The position numbers and the translations under genes are program-made. Shown here in pieces: positions 45,571-55,473 of a DNA stretch of 64,000 bases. The notes beneath the pieces were generated by a model, which saw only the letters and a program-made list of their open reading frames with translations, ran no database searches and had not been told where the DNA came from. Origin of the DNA: Oscillospiraceae bacterium (GTDB taxonomy: Bacteria > Bacillota > Clostridia > Lachnospirales > Lachnospiraceae); contig JAETOO010000019.1 of assembly GCA_021771715.1 (NCBI GenBank), positions 18,192 to 82,191 on the forward strand, written 5' to 3'. Position 1 is the stretch's first letter. Each line of letters begins with the position of its first letter.

Positions 45571-46086
45571 ATGGAAAGTAGTATCTTAAATTCACTCGGA
45601 ATAGATCCGGGCATCATCGTGATTGCGATGATGGGTATCATGATTTTTGTGCTTCTGTACATGGTACGCGTATCTATGAAAATGACCCGGTTTATGAAGC
45701 GATACCGCATCTTTATGAAGGGGAAGGATGCTGTGTCGCTGGAAAAGGCGTTCGCACAGCGCTTTATCGAGGTCGACAAGCTCACGGAGATGACGCGGAT
45801 CAACACGGACGAAATTCGTCGGATTAAGGAGATTCAGGGGCGCACCGCAAACAAGATCGGGATTGTAAAGTACGATGCATTCCCGGATGTGGGCGGGCGG
45901 CTGAGCTTTGCACTGGCAATGCTCGACGAGAGCAATTCCGGCTTTGTGCTGAATGCGATCCACGGGCGCGAGGGATGTTATACATACGTGAAAGAGATTG
46001 TAAAGGGAGAGTCGTACGTTGTCCTCGGACAGGAGGAGAAGGAAGCTCTCAGACAGGCGGTCAACTATTTCAGCGATATGCAGTGA
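45571..46086 (+). CDS. DUF4446 family protein
   Basis: N-terminal TM plus conserved IGIVKYDAFPDVGGRLSFALAMLDESNSGFVLNAIHGREGCYTYVKEI, downstream of parB. Confidence 0.88.
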   Translation: MESSILNSLGIDPGIIVIAMMGIMIFVLLYMVRVSMKMTRFMKRYRIFMKGKDAVSLEKAFAQRFIEVDKLTEMTRINTDEIRRIKEIQGRTANKIGIVKYDAFPDVGGRLSFALAMLDESNSGFVLNAIHGREGCYTYVKEIVKGESYVVLGQEEKEALRQAVNYFSDMQ

Positions 46087-46214
46087 TAGGCAGCAAGTAT
46101 GCACAGAAAAAAGAACGGAAAACACCTTTACTTGCGGAATAAGTTGATGTATGATAGTAGACAGTTTTGGTTCACTTTTGAGAAAGACTGAAAGAGAAAA
46201 TTTGGAGGCAAACC

Positions 46215-47495
46215 ATGTTAGATATTAAATTTGTGAGAGAAAACCCGGAAGCCGTAAAGGAGAACATCAGAAAGAAGTTTCAGGATGAGAAGCTGGTCCT
46301 GGTGGATGAGGTGCTGAAGCTGGATCAGGAGAACCGCGAGATCAAGCAGGAGGTGGAGGCGCTGCGCGCGAACAGGAACAAGATCTCGAAGCAGATCGGT
46401 GCGCTGATGGGCCAGGGCAAGAAGGAAGAGGCTGAGCAGGTAAAGAAGCAGGTGACGGAGAGCGCTGCACGCATGGCGGAGCTGGATGAGCGCGAGAAGG
46501 TCGTCGAGGAGGAGATCCGGAAGAGGATGCTCGTGATTCCGAATATCATTGATCCGTCCGTCCCGATCGGCAAGGATGACAGCGAGAATGTCGAGGTACA
46601 GCGGTACGGCGAGCCCGTAGTACCGGATTTTGAGATTCCGTACCACACGGAGATCATGGAGAAGCTGAACGGCATTGATATGGATTCTGCCGGGAGAGTG
46701 GCGGGCAACGGCTTCTACTATCTGATGGGAGATATCGCGCGGCTGCACTCCGCAGTGCTGGCCTACGCGCGCGACTTTATGATCGGCCGCGGATTTACGT
46801 ACTGCATTCCGCCGTTTATGATCCGCAGCAATGTCGTGACCGGTGTCATGAGCTTTGCGGAGATGGATGCGATGATGTACAAGATCGAGGGTGAGGATCT
46901 CTATCTGATCGGCACGAGCGAGCACTCGATGATCGGAAAATTCATTGACCAGATTGTGCCGGAGGAGAAGCTTCCGTACACGCTGACAAGCTATTCTCCC
47001 TGCTTTAGAAAGGAAAAGGGAGCGCACGGCATCGAGGAGCGCGGGGTATACCGCATTCACCAGTTTGAAAAGCAGGAGATGATCGTGGTCTGCAAGCCGG
47101 AGGACAGCATGATGTGGTTCGACAAGCTGTGGCAGAACACCGTCGATTTCTTTCGCACACTGGATATCCCGGTGCGCACACTGGAGTGCTGCTCCGGAGA
47201 TCTCGCGGATTTGAAGGTGAAATCACTGGATGTCGAGGCGTGGTCGCCGCGGCAGAAGAAGTATTTTGAGGTAGGAAGCTGCTCGAATCTCGGAGACGCG
47301 CAGGCGAGACGACTGAAGATCCGTGTCAATGGCAAGGATGGGAAAAAGTATCTCGCCCACACACTGAACAATACGGTCGTGGCACCGCCGAGAATGCTGA
47401 TCGCGTTCCTGGAGAATAATCTGAATGCAGACGGAAGCGTGCGCATTCCGGAGGCGCTCAGACCGTACATGGGCGGACAGGAGCTGATTAAATAA
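46215..47495 (+). CDS. serS: Serine--tRNA ligase
   Basis: MLDIKFVRENPEAVKENIRKK; class II aaRS motifs. Confidence 0.97.
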   Translation: MLDIKFVRENPEAVKENIRKKFQDEKLVLVDEVLKLDQENREIKQEVEALRANRNKISKQIGALMGQGKKEEAEQVKKQVTESAARMAELDEREKVVEEEIRKRMLVIPNIIDPSVPIGKDDSENVEVQRYGEPVVPDFEIPYHTEIMEKLNGIDMDSAGRVAGNGFYYLMGDIARLHSAVLAYARDFMIGRGFTYCIPPFMIRSNVVTGVMSFAEMDAMMYKIEGEDLYLIGTSEHSMIGKFIDQIVPEEKLPYTLTSYSPCFRKEKGAHGIEERGVYRIHQFEKQEMIVVCKPEDSMMWFDKLWQNTVDFFRTLDIPVRTLECCSGDLADLKVKSLDVEAWSPRQKKYFEVGSCSNLGDAQARRLKIRVNGKDGKKYLAHTLNNTVVAPPRMLIAFLENNLNADGSVRIPEALRPYMGGQELIK

Positions 47496-47526
47496 GAGAG
47501 CTGCTTTCATGAGGGGAGAATAGGAA

Positions 47527-48399
47527 ATGCATTCTTACTTGAGGGCAATCGGTTTCAGTAAAATAAAGCGGGAGTCAGAGGTCGAGAGACTTCTGACCGA
47601 CGTTTTTGACAATTTTGACCACCGCGATGCGGTGCGCGATCATGACACTGCATTTGTGGAGATGGAGAAGGAGTATGGCCCCGGTATGGGGATCATGCTC
47701 TGCGGTTCGGTGGATCAGGAGGGATTCCACCGTCAGTATTATTTTCCGTACTATAAGGGAAGCGGAATCACGACGTCCGCGGATCTCGTCGTGGAGAAGC
47801 GCATCGGCGGCGATTCCTTTGCCGGAATCTGTGACGATGGGAGAGTCGGTGTCTCACTGATTTTCTATCTGCAGAATGCGGCGCGCTACCAGAAGGAGCA
47901 GATTCTGAATCAGCTGCCGGATCACTCGATCACGACGACGTTTTCGGGATTGTCGACAAACGGGATGATCCTGCTTCCGATCAGCAAAAATGAGAGCCTT
48001 GAGGATGTCCGCCGTCAGTCTTCTGCGAAGCATTATCAGCTGATGAATGCCGCGAAGAGCGGAGATCAGGACGCCATCGAAAATCTGACGATCGAGGACA
48101 TGGATCTGTACTCGATGGTCTCACGCCGTATCTATCAGGAGGATGTCTTCTCGATCGTGGACACCTTCTTTATGCCGTACGGCATGGAGTGCGATCAGTA
48201 TCAGGTCATGGGAAACATTGTGTCCTGCGAGAAGATCAAGAACGAGCTGACAGACGAGTCGATTTATCAGATGAATATCGAGTGCAACGACATGTATTTT
48301 GACGTCTGCATCAACGAGAAGGATCTGGTAGGCGTCCCGGAGGAGGGCCGGCGGTTCAAAGGATCGATCTGGCTGCAGGGGCGGATCAATTTTAATTAA
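47527..48399 (+). CDS. DUF3881 family protein
   Basis: MHSYLRAIGFSKIKRESEVERLL, downstream of serS. Confidence 0.8.
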   Translation: MHSYLRAIGFSKIKRESEVERLLTDVFDNFDHRDAVRDHDTAFVEMEKEYGPGMGIMLCGSVDQEGFHRQYYFPYYKGSGITTSADLVVEKRIGGDSFAGICDDGRVGVSLIFYLQNAARYQKEQILNQLPDHSITTTFSGLSTNGMILLPISKNESLEDVRRQSSAKHYQLMNAAKSGDQDAIENLTIEDMDLYSMVSRRIYQEDVFSIVDTFFMPYGMECDQYQVMGNIVSCEKIKNELTDESIYQMNIECNDMYFDVCINEKDLVGVPEEGRRFKGSIWLQGRINFN

Positions 48400-48495
48400 A
48401 TGTATATTTATGCATTAATATACATTTTGAAAGTTTGCAATTTTTTCTTGTAATTCGCAGGAAAATATAGTATGATAAATACCGTATTTTGAAGT

Positions 48496-48569
48496 GTTCC
48501 TATAGCTCAGCAGGATAGAGCGTTCGCCTCCTAAGCGAAAGGCCGCGCGTTCGAATCGCGCTAGGAACG
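48496..48569 (+). tRNA. tRNA-Arg (anticodon CCT)
   Basis: Acceptor gttccta/taggaac, anticodon loop ctCCTaa, T-loop gttcgaatc; cloverleaf by eye. Confidence 0.93.
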
Positions 48570-48582
48570 CCAGAGAGTAATA

Positions 48583-48621
48583 GCCAGAAAATCCTTTAAA
48601 ATCAAGGATTTCTGGCTTTTC
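48583..48621 (+). terminator. Terminator downstream of tRNA-Arg
   Basis: gccagaaaatcctt-taaaatc-aaggatttctggc-ttttc. Confidence 0.75.
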
Positions 48622-48797
48622 TTATGTCTGCTAAAGTTTTTTTGCTGCTAAAATGCTTGCTTATGGAAAAGTTGTATATTTCGGGTACAAAAAGAATAAG
48701 AGTTGCACTTATCAGCCGTTTGGTTTATTCCAGGCGGCTTTTTTCCTGCTCAAAATTACTAGCTATTCCTTGTCTTTGAAATGGCCTTATTTCATTT

Positions 48798-48829
48798 CCG
48801 CGAGCAATGAGCCAAGTAGCCATGCTTGC
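48798..48829 (+). repeat. Copy of dispersed repeat ccgcgagcaatgagccaagtagccatgcttgc
   Basis: Matches 19589-19620 (reverse strand) with few differences; also a degraded copy near 21096-21118. Confidence 0.6.
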
Positions 48830-49108
48830 ATGGATATTTGGCGACTGCCGCAAGAGGCAAGCCTGATAGGGCTTGCCAGCAAAGGAGATATGTGATTTGA
48901 AAGCGCAAGTTAAGTTTTAATGATAGGTGTATTTGTCTCAAATTTATGATATGCTATGGTAAGACATAAGCAATAAAGTATGGTTTTCAGGAAAGATGAC
49001 AGTGAGAGCTTTTGTCAGTGGTGAGGACTGGCAGGTACTTTTGTTGATAAGGAAAGCTTTTCTGTTTTGTGCGAGTGTAAGTAAACAAATATAAGGCGGT
49101 GAATTTTG

Positions 49109-49819
49109 GTGGTAGTGTTTGCGGTGTGTGATGATGAGAAAGAGAGCAGGGAGCTGTTGCTGGAGTATGCGCAGCGTCTGGCGAAGAGGCAGGGAATAAT
49201 TGTCCGGCTGGAGGCATTTTCCTCGGCTGAGGAGCTGCTGGTGGGAGAGAGAGATTTTGACATTTTGCTTTTGGACGTGGAGCTGGGGGAAATGGACGGG
49301 ATCAGCGCTGCCGGAAGACTGCGGAAGGAGGGCTGTCAGGCGGTTATCATTCTGGTGACGAATTATGTGCAGTATGCCATTGACGGCTATGAAGTGCAGG
49401 CGTTCCATTTTCTACACAAGCCAGTGGAATACACACGTTTTTGCCAGGTGGCGGGGAAGGCTGTGAGGTTGACTGACCAGAAGAAGCGGCAAGCGATTAG
49501 CGTGAAGGGGGATAACGAAGTAATCCGCATTCTAGCGGCGGATATCTGGTACTGCGAGACAGACCGCGGCAGAATATTGATTCATACCGCGGGCGGGGTG
49601 CGCCGCTGCTATTCCAGTATGGCCCAGCTTGAGAAGAAGTTGACTCCGTGTCAGTTCTTTCGCTGCCATACGGCATATCTGGTGAATCTGGCGGAGATCA
49701 GCCGTTTGTTGCCGGCGGAAATTCAGATGAAGGACGGAAGCCTTTTGCCAGTGAGCAAGCATCGGAAAAAGGAGTTTCGTGAGACATTAGCAAAATACTG
49801 GGGTGGGATATTTTTATGA
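49109..49819 (+). CDS. LytTR-family response regulator
   Basis: REC (FDILLLDVELGEMDGISAAGRLRK) plus LytTR domain (FFRCHTAYLVNLAEISRL); start approximate within 49106-49109. Confidence 0.88.
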   Translation: MVVFAVCDDEKESRELLLEYAQRLAKRQGIIVRLEAFSSAEELLVGERDFDILLLDVELGEMDGISAAGRLRKEGCQAVIILVTNYVQYAIDGYEVQAFHFLHKPVEYTRFCQVAGKAVRLTDQKKRQAISVKGDNEVIRILAADIWYCETDRGRILIHTAGGVRRCYSSMAQLEKKLTPCQFFRCHTAYLVNLAEISRLLPAEIQMKDGSLLPVSKHRKKEFRETLAKYWGGIFL

Positions 49820-51114
49820 GCGCACTTTTTCACTGGCCAAATACATTGACAATTCTGGAAGGTTTTTTCTATATCCTGGAATTTGCGCTGTTTTTCAGAA
49901 AACTGTGCCAGGAGTGTTCCTGGGAGCAGAGACTCCTTCTGGGAGCGGCAAATTTTTTCTTTTATTTTCTGATTTTTGGATGTGTGGAGTTCACCGTATT
50001 TGGAGTGGTGCTTTTGCTGCATGTTCTCATGGCGGCTATCTGTGCTGTTTTTCTGTGGTTTTTTTTCGGACTTCAAAGACAGTATGCGCTGTTTCTGGCG
50101 GTCGTGTTCGTTCTTTCCAGAAGTGTGTGGAATGCTCAGATTCTTACGGTATTCTTTTCGGAGAAATTGCTGTCTGGATGGGTGCAGAGAGTAGTGAATT
50201 TTACAATGCGGATACTTCTGCTTTTGGTTATGCAGCAGTGGTTTGTGCGGATTGACCGTGCAAGAACGATTGACCGAAGAGAATTGTTCGTCGGTTTGTT
50301 TCCGGGCTGTGCTATGTTTGTGGCCAGGGTGGGGATTTATCATTACTGCTATTATCTGAAGGAAGCGTTAAGCGAGGAGGCGCAGAATGTATTTTTGATG
50401 ATCAGCGTGTTCCTTGCGTTTGCAGTGCTGGTATCGCTGGCGGCAAGCGAGCTGTATTTTGCTTATACCCATTCCAGAGAAGAACTGGTACAGGCAGAGA
50501 ACCAGCTGGATCTCCAGTATCAGATGTTTACAGAGCGGCGGCGCAGCGACGAACAGCTAAAAGGAATTTATCATGATATGGCCAACCATTTGAATATGCT
50601 CCATTCTCTGGCAAAGGATGGGAAAATCCAGAGCTATATCGAGGAAATTCAGGCGGAAACGAAGGAGGCGATGGAGGATGTGGAGACAGGAAACACTACG
50701 CTCGATCTGCTTCTACGCCAGAAAGCCAGAGTGTGCCGGGAGGCTGGCCTTGTTCTGGAGGCGGCAGTGCGCTTTCCACCTGGAGATTTTTTGAGTCAGC
50801 GGGAAATCTGTACGCTGTTTGCAAATTGTATTGACAATGCGATGGAAGCGGCCGCGAAGGAGGGCGTGGAGGACCGGACGATCCGGGTAAGCGGAAGTGA
50901 GCGGCATGGCTGGCTGGTCGTGCAGATTGAAAATTCCTTCGCCGGGTCGGTGAACTGGAAGAACGGGCAGCCGACTACCAGCAAGCAGGGAGGCGTACAT
51001 GGATACGGTCTGAAAAATATGGATGCTGTGCTGAAAGCACACGGCGGAATGTACAGCATTGAGACGAAGGAAGGTCGGTTTTTCCTGACTTGGATGGTGC
51101 CAGTGCCCAGTTAA
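49816..51114 (+). CDS. GHKL-domain sensor histidine kinase (AgrC/NatK-like)
   Basis: Multiple TMs, LKGIYHDMANHLNMLHSLAKDG, GVHGYGLKNMDAVLKAHGG. Confidence 0.88.
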   Translation: MSALFHWPNTLTILEGFFYILEFALFFRKLCQECSWEQRLLLGAANFFFYFLIFGCVEFTVFGVVLLLHVLMAAICAVFLWFFFGLQRQYALFLAVVFVLSRSVWNAQILTVFFSEKLLSGWVQRVVNFTMRILLLLVMQQWFVRIDRARTIDRRELFVGLFPGCAMFVARVGIYHYCYYLKEALSEEAQNVFLMISVFLAFAVLVSLAASELYFAYTHSREELVQAENQLDLQYQMFTERRRSDEQLKGIYHDMANHLNMLHSLAKDGKIQSYIEEIQAETKEAMEDVETGNTTLDLLLRQKARVCREAGLVLEAAVRFPPGDFLSQREICTLFANCIDNAMEAAAKEGVEDRTIRVSGSERHGWLVVQIENSFAGSVNWKNGQPTTSKQGGVHGYGLKNMDAVLKAHGGMYSIETKEGRFFLTWMVPVPS

Positions 51115-51380
51115 AGGCCCAAAAGACCCAGTTGCGGAAATCAAATTGACAGGCATTTTCTTCTTCCTATAATGAGAAGTACTAGGTTCCATTTCACACA
51201 GTAACCTGCCTGGCCTTTTTATGAGCGGGCCTTTTTATGAGCAGGCTTTTCTTATGCGCGGGCCTTACTTATAAGCAGGCTATTCTGCGGGCAGGGTATG
51301 TGGGGAACAGTAATAGAAAGGTACGAAAAGAGAGAGATAACAAGAAAGAGCAGAGCATTTAGAAGAGGGAGGAAGAACGC

Positions 51381-53351
51381 ATGGAAAAGAAACAGATTTC
51401 CCGCCGCGATTTTATCCGCGGGGCAGCAGGAGCCATGGGAATGGCAGCAGTAACAACACTTACAGGACTGTCTGTGAAGGCAGAGCAGGAGAAGGGAACA
51501 TATATTCCTGGAACGTATTCTGCGACGGCGAATGGTATGGGCACAGTGACAGTGACGATGACCTTCGACGCGGAGAGCATCACAGACGTGGTGCTGGATG
51601 TATCCGGAGAGACTCCGGATATTGGTCAGAAGGCGGCGGATACGCTGATCGAGCAAATTCTGAGTACGCAGGGTGCGGACATCGACGGTGTGTCCGGTGC
51701 GACAGTGACGTCTACGGCAGTGAAGGTGGCGGCAGAAGCCTGCATCGCCCAGGCGAAGGGAGAAGCAGTAGTTGTGAAGGAGGAGGCTCCTTCTGGCGGA
51801 AGCAGTCTGGATCTGAGCTTTATGGACAAGCCAGAGCCCATTGATCCGGAGCTGATCAGCAAGGTGATAGAATGCGACGTGGCAGTGGTTGGCCTGGGAA
51901 TCGCAGGTGTCAGCGCAGTTCGTGCTGCAGCGGAGGAAGGATTGAAAGTAGCAGCAATTGAAAAGTGCAGTACCGTTTCCGCACGTTCCTCCCAGTTTGC
52001 CTATTTCAACTGTGACCAGGCGCGCGCGGTGGGAATCGGCGATGTGAAGACAACAGAACTGGTGAATGAGCTGATGACGCAGATGAGCCATCGTTCTAAT
52101 CCGGTGATTCTGAAAAAGTGGGCGGACAACTGCGGCGAGGCAGTCACCTGGTATGGCAACGGCTATGATGGAATGGTGTGGCTGGGCGCAGCAGACCCGA
52201 CGCCGGAGGATGAGGAACAGGTGTATGCGAAGGCCAGCGCTGACATGCCGGAATATATCTATGGAAGAGATCACGAGAAGATTTTCTCCGGCACAGTGAG
52301 CTTCCGTCCTAACGGCCATGCACCGGTGCTGCAGGCTAACTTTGACAAGGCAATGGCGACAGGAAACGTGGAAGCTTATTTTGACAGTCCGGTGCGCCAG
52401 TTGATCCGGGACGAGAGCGAACGGGTGACCGGCCTGATTTTCCAGAACCTGCAGGATGATACCTATACGCAGGTAAATGCCTCAAAGGGTATAATTTTGG
52501 CCACGGGAGGCTTTGGACACAATGAGGCAATGATGGCGTACTATCTGCCGTGGATTCATGATATTATGGATAAATACAAAGTGACGTATGCCCATACGGA
52601 TATTAAGGCAAACTTTGCAAACGTGGGTGACGGCCATCAGATGGGAATGTGGATCGGCGCACAGATGGAGCCGGGTCCTCTGGGAAGCATGGCTCACGGA
52701 GATTTCGGAAAGCTGGGACCGGATGCATTTTTGCAGCTGAACGGCCAGGGACGGCGCTTCAACAACGAAGATCAGACAAATGACCATTATGGCGCTCAGT
52801 TTGTACGCCAGCCGGGACCGATCTACATGATCTTCGATGCACAGTGGCAGGAGCAGCTGCAGTATATGCAGGGCGGTCTTGGCAGCGTCCGCTCCGCAAA
52901 ACCAGACATGGTGGATACAATCGACGAGTGGACAGCAGCGAAGGGAGATACCATCGAAGAGCTGGCCGCAAATCTCGGTCTGGAAGGCGAAGTGTACGAT
53001 AATTTCATAAAATCAGTGGCTCGCTACAACGAGCTGTGCGAAAAAGGCGAGGACGAAGACTTCGGAAAAACCAGCGAACGGATGTTCGCTCTGACAAAAG
53101 CACCATTCTACGCAATCAAGGACGAAGGTTCTCTCCGCTTCCTCGTAACACTGGGCGGCCTTTGCACCGACGAGAACGCAAAAGTCCTCGACAAAGATCA
53201 CCAGGTAATTCCAGGCCTGTACGCCATCGGAAACGTACAGGGTGGCCGTTTTGTAGGCGATTACCCAACCACCATTGCAGGCGCAAGCCACTCCATTGCA
53301 TGTACCTACGGATACCTGACCGGAAAGTACATTGCCGGGAAAACAGAGTAA
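51381..53351 (+). CDS. Tat-exported FMN-binding flavoprotein reductase (fumarate reductase/urocanate reductase-like)
   Basis: Tat motif SRRDFIRG, FMN_bind domain with DGVSGATVTS, FAD-binding VVGLGIAGVSAVRAAAEEG, C-terminal GRFVGDYPTTIAGASHSIACTYGYLTG. Confidence 0.9.
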   Translation: MEKKQISRRDFIRGAAGAMGMAAVTTLTGLSVKAEQEKGTYIPGTYSATANGMGTVTVTMTFDAESITDVVLDVSGETPDIGQKAADTLIEQILSTQGADIDGVSGATVTSTAVKVAAEACIAQAKGEAVVVKEEAPSGGSSLDLSFMDKPEPIDPELISKVIECDVAVVGLGIAGVSAVRAAAEEGLKVAAIEKCSTVSARSSQFAYFNCDQARAVGIGDVKTTELVNELMTQMSHRSNPVILKKWADNCGEAVTWYGNGYDGMVWLGAADPTPEDEEQVYAKASADMPEYIYGRDHEKIFSGTVSFRPNGHAPVLQANFDKAMATGNVEAYFDSPVRQLIRDESERVTGLIFQNLQDDTYTQVNASKGIILATGGFGHNEAMMAYYLPWIHDIMDKYKVTYAHTDIKANFANVGDGHQMGMWIGAQMEPGPLGSMAHGDFGKLGPDAFLQLNGQGRRFNNEDQTNDHYGAQFVRQPGPIYMIFDAQWQEQLQYMQGGLGSVRSAKPDMVDTIDEWTAAKGDTIEELAANLGLEGEVYDNFIKSVARYNELCEKGEDEDFGKTSERMFALTKAPFYAIKDEGSLRFLVTLGGLCTDENAKVLDKDHQVIPGLYAIGNVQGGRFVGDYPTTIAGASHSIACTYGYLTGKYIAGKTE

Positions 53352-53622
53352 TATCTCTTCCATTGAGAGGAACCCGCTTGATATTTTCTGGCGATGATTT
53401 CACGGAACAGTTGCAGGATGCAGGCGGAGACGGAGAGATCAACCAGGAGCTTCTGATGAAGATTCTCCAGAAGCCGGAGCTGGCGGCGATGCTGAAAACG
53501 CTGGCGCAGGCAATAGGATATCGGGAGAAAGAGCAGGGCAGAGAAAAGCCTTGCTTTTTCTTTGCAGATTTTTGTGATAAAAAGGCGGGAGAATGGTATA
53601 ATGAATTTGTTGAGAAAAGTGT

Positions 53623-53647
53623 TTAAGGTCACAATTTGCGACCTTAA
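53623..53647. repeat. 25-bp near-perfect palindrome ttaaggtcacaatttgcgaccttaa
   Basis: Direct reading. Confidence 0.7.
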
Positions 53648-53789
53648 AACAGAGATGGATAAAACTTGAGATCACAATCTGAGATATCAAATTTCAGCAA
53701 TACTTGAAAAGAATCTTGGGATATTAATTATAAAGTTCAGCTATTTAAAAGGCGAGAAGAGTCGGATATTCAATGAAGCGGGTGATTGA

Positions 53790-54848
53790 ATGGAGAATGA
53801 GATTGCATACAATGAAAGCATCCTGGTTGAAGATGCGAAGCAAATAGTGGAAAAAGGCAGGAATGCTGCATATCAATCTGTGAACACGACGATGATTTCT
53901 ACTTATTGGAAATTAGGCCAGCGGATTGTGGAAGAAGAGCAAAAAGGACAAAAACGGGCAAAATATGGAGCGCACCTAATTAAAATCTTATCCAACGAAC
54001 TGACAGCTGTTTATGGGAAAGGTTATACTCCACGGGCACTGCGGCAATACAGACAGTTTTATATGATTTTTGCAGATATTGAAAAATGGAACACGTGTGT
54101 ACCATTTTTGACATGGTCGCATTTACGTTCGCTATTACGGGTGACCAATGCAGAGGCGAGAGAATAGTATTTGAAGGAAACAGTGAGTCAAGGCTGGGGA
54201 GTGCGGACTTTAGATCGAAATATTAGTTCGCAGTATTACGAACGATTGCTTTTGTCTCAAAATAGAGAACCTGTTGAAAAAGAAATGAAGGAAATCACAG
54301 CCCCCTATCAGTCTGACAAGTTGGAGTTTATTAAAAATCCGGTAGTAGCTGAATTTTTAGGACTTTCTTCTAATATAGATTTTACAGAAACGGAGTTAGA
54401 GCAGAGCATAATTACCCATATACAGAAATTTTTGATGGAATTGGGAAAAGGCTATGCTTTTGTGGCAAGGCAGCAGCATATTCGAACGGAATTGGATGAC
54501 TATTTTATTGATTTGGTTTTTTATAATTACATTTTGAAGTGTTTTGTATTGATAGATTTAAAAACAACCAGGATAACACATCAGGATGTTGGACAGATGG
54601 ATATGTATATAAGGATGTATGATGAGTTGAAGAAAGGGGAAGATGACAATCCCACGTTAGGAATTATTCTCTGTTCTGAAACAGATGAAGATATAGCAAG
54701 ATATTCGGTTCTGCATGGAAATGAGCAATTATTTGCCAGCAAGTATAAATTATGTCTGCCGAGTGATGAAGAATTACGCATTGAAATCGAAAGGCAAAAG
54801 AGAATTTTCCGATTGCAGCAAGAAAATGGGGAAAGAGAAGAAAGTTGA
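53790..54848 (+). pseudogene. YhcG-like (DUF1016) PD-(D/E)XK nuclease family gene interrupted by in-frame TAG
   Basis: ORFs 53790-54167 and 54171-54848 are in the same frame separated by one TAG at 54165-54167; WSHLRSLLRVTNAEARE*YLKETVSQGWGVRTLDRNISSQYYERLL is continuous family sequence. Confidence 0.85.
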
Positions 54849-54888
54849 TATTTTGTTTTAGCTACAGCGGAAATGAAGAATTTTTGAT

Positions 54889-54903
54889 GTCGCAAATTGC
54901 GAC
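54889..54903. repeat. Palindrome GTCGCAAATTGCGAC
   Basis: Shares core with palindrome at 53623-53647; brackets the yhcG-like gene. Confidence 0.7.
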
Positions 54904-55293
54904 TTCAAAAGAAACAAAAGATCAATTTGACAGAAGATGAGCTTCAGAAAAAAGCAGAGGCAAAAAGGTATCCGAGTGTGTTCACAGATTGCCCGGAGCT
55001 ATCGCCTGCTATGTACAAGGCGTTTAGATGTTCTCTGAACCAGAGAAACCGAAAGAAAAAAGCCTGAGACGGTAGCCTTATACCAGCAATCACCACCTTA
55101 TACGGGCGTTACACCAGATTGTACGAGATTATACGTGCTTGCAAATGTGACGATTTCCCTTTTTCAGGGGGCCTGCTAATGGCTTGCTAATGGAACCACT
55201 TAAAACCAGCGTATATCAGCTTAATCGTGCCTGTACTGGCTTGACAGTGAAACGTGAAAAAAGCTTGATTCTGCTTGACATCTTTGGGGCGAA

Positions 55294-55390
55294 CTCCTAA
55301 GCGAAAGGCCGCGCGTTCGAATCGAGCTAGGAACGCCAGAGAGCAACCGCCAGAACTCTTTGTGAAAGCAAGGGGTTCTGGCTTTTCTTT
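55294..55390 (+). repeat. Displaced copy of tRNA-Arg 3' half plus terminator (att-like)
   Basis: ctcctaagcgaaaggccgcgcgttcgaatcgagctaggaacgccagagag then gccagaactctt...ggggttctggctttt, matching 48528-48621. Confidence 0.9.
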
Positions 55391-55473
55391 TGCGGATTTT
55401 TGTGGTAAAAAGCCGGATGATTGTATTGAACTTATTTAAGTAATATGATATAAATAAGTTGGGGTGAAGATTG

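Noticed and set aside
53036-53626. 196-aa plus ORF overlapping the end of the flavoprotein gene
   Set aside because: First half is out of frame within the flavoprotein gene; the tail (FSGDDFTEQLQDAGGDGEINQELLMKIL...) may be a short gene fragment but no family or convincing start was recognised.
54905-55290. Possible decayed coding remnants between yhcG and the tRNA fragment
   Set aside because: Short broken frames only; may be the end of a former integrative element but no integrase or transposase sequence could be supported.
55294-55340. Second and third tRNA-Arg genes
   Set aside because: Only the 3' half is present; no D-arm or 5' acceptor strand, so treated as att-like fragments.
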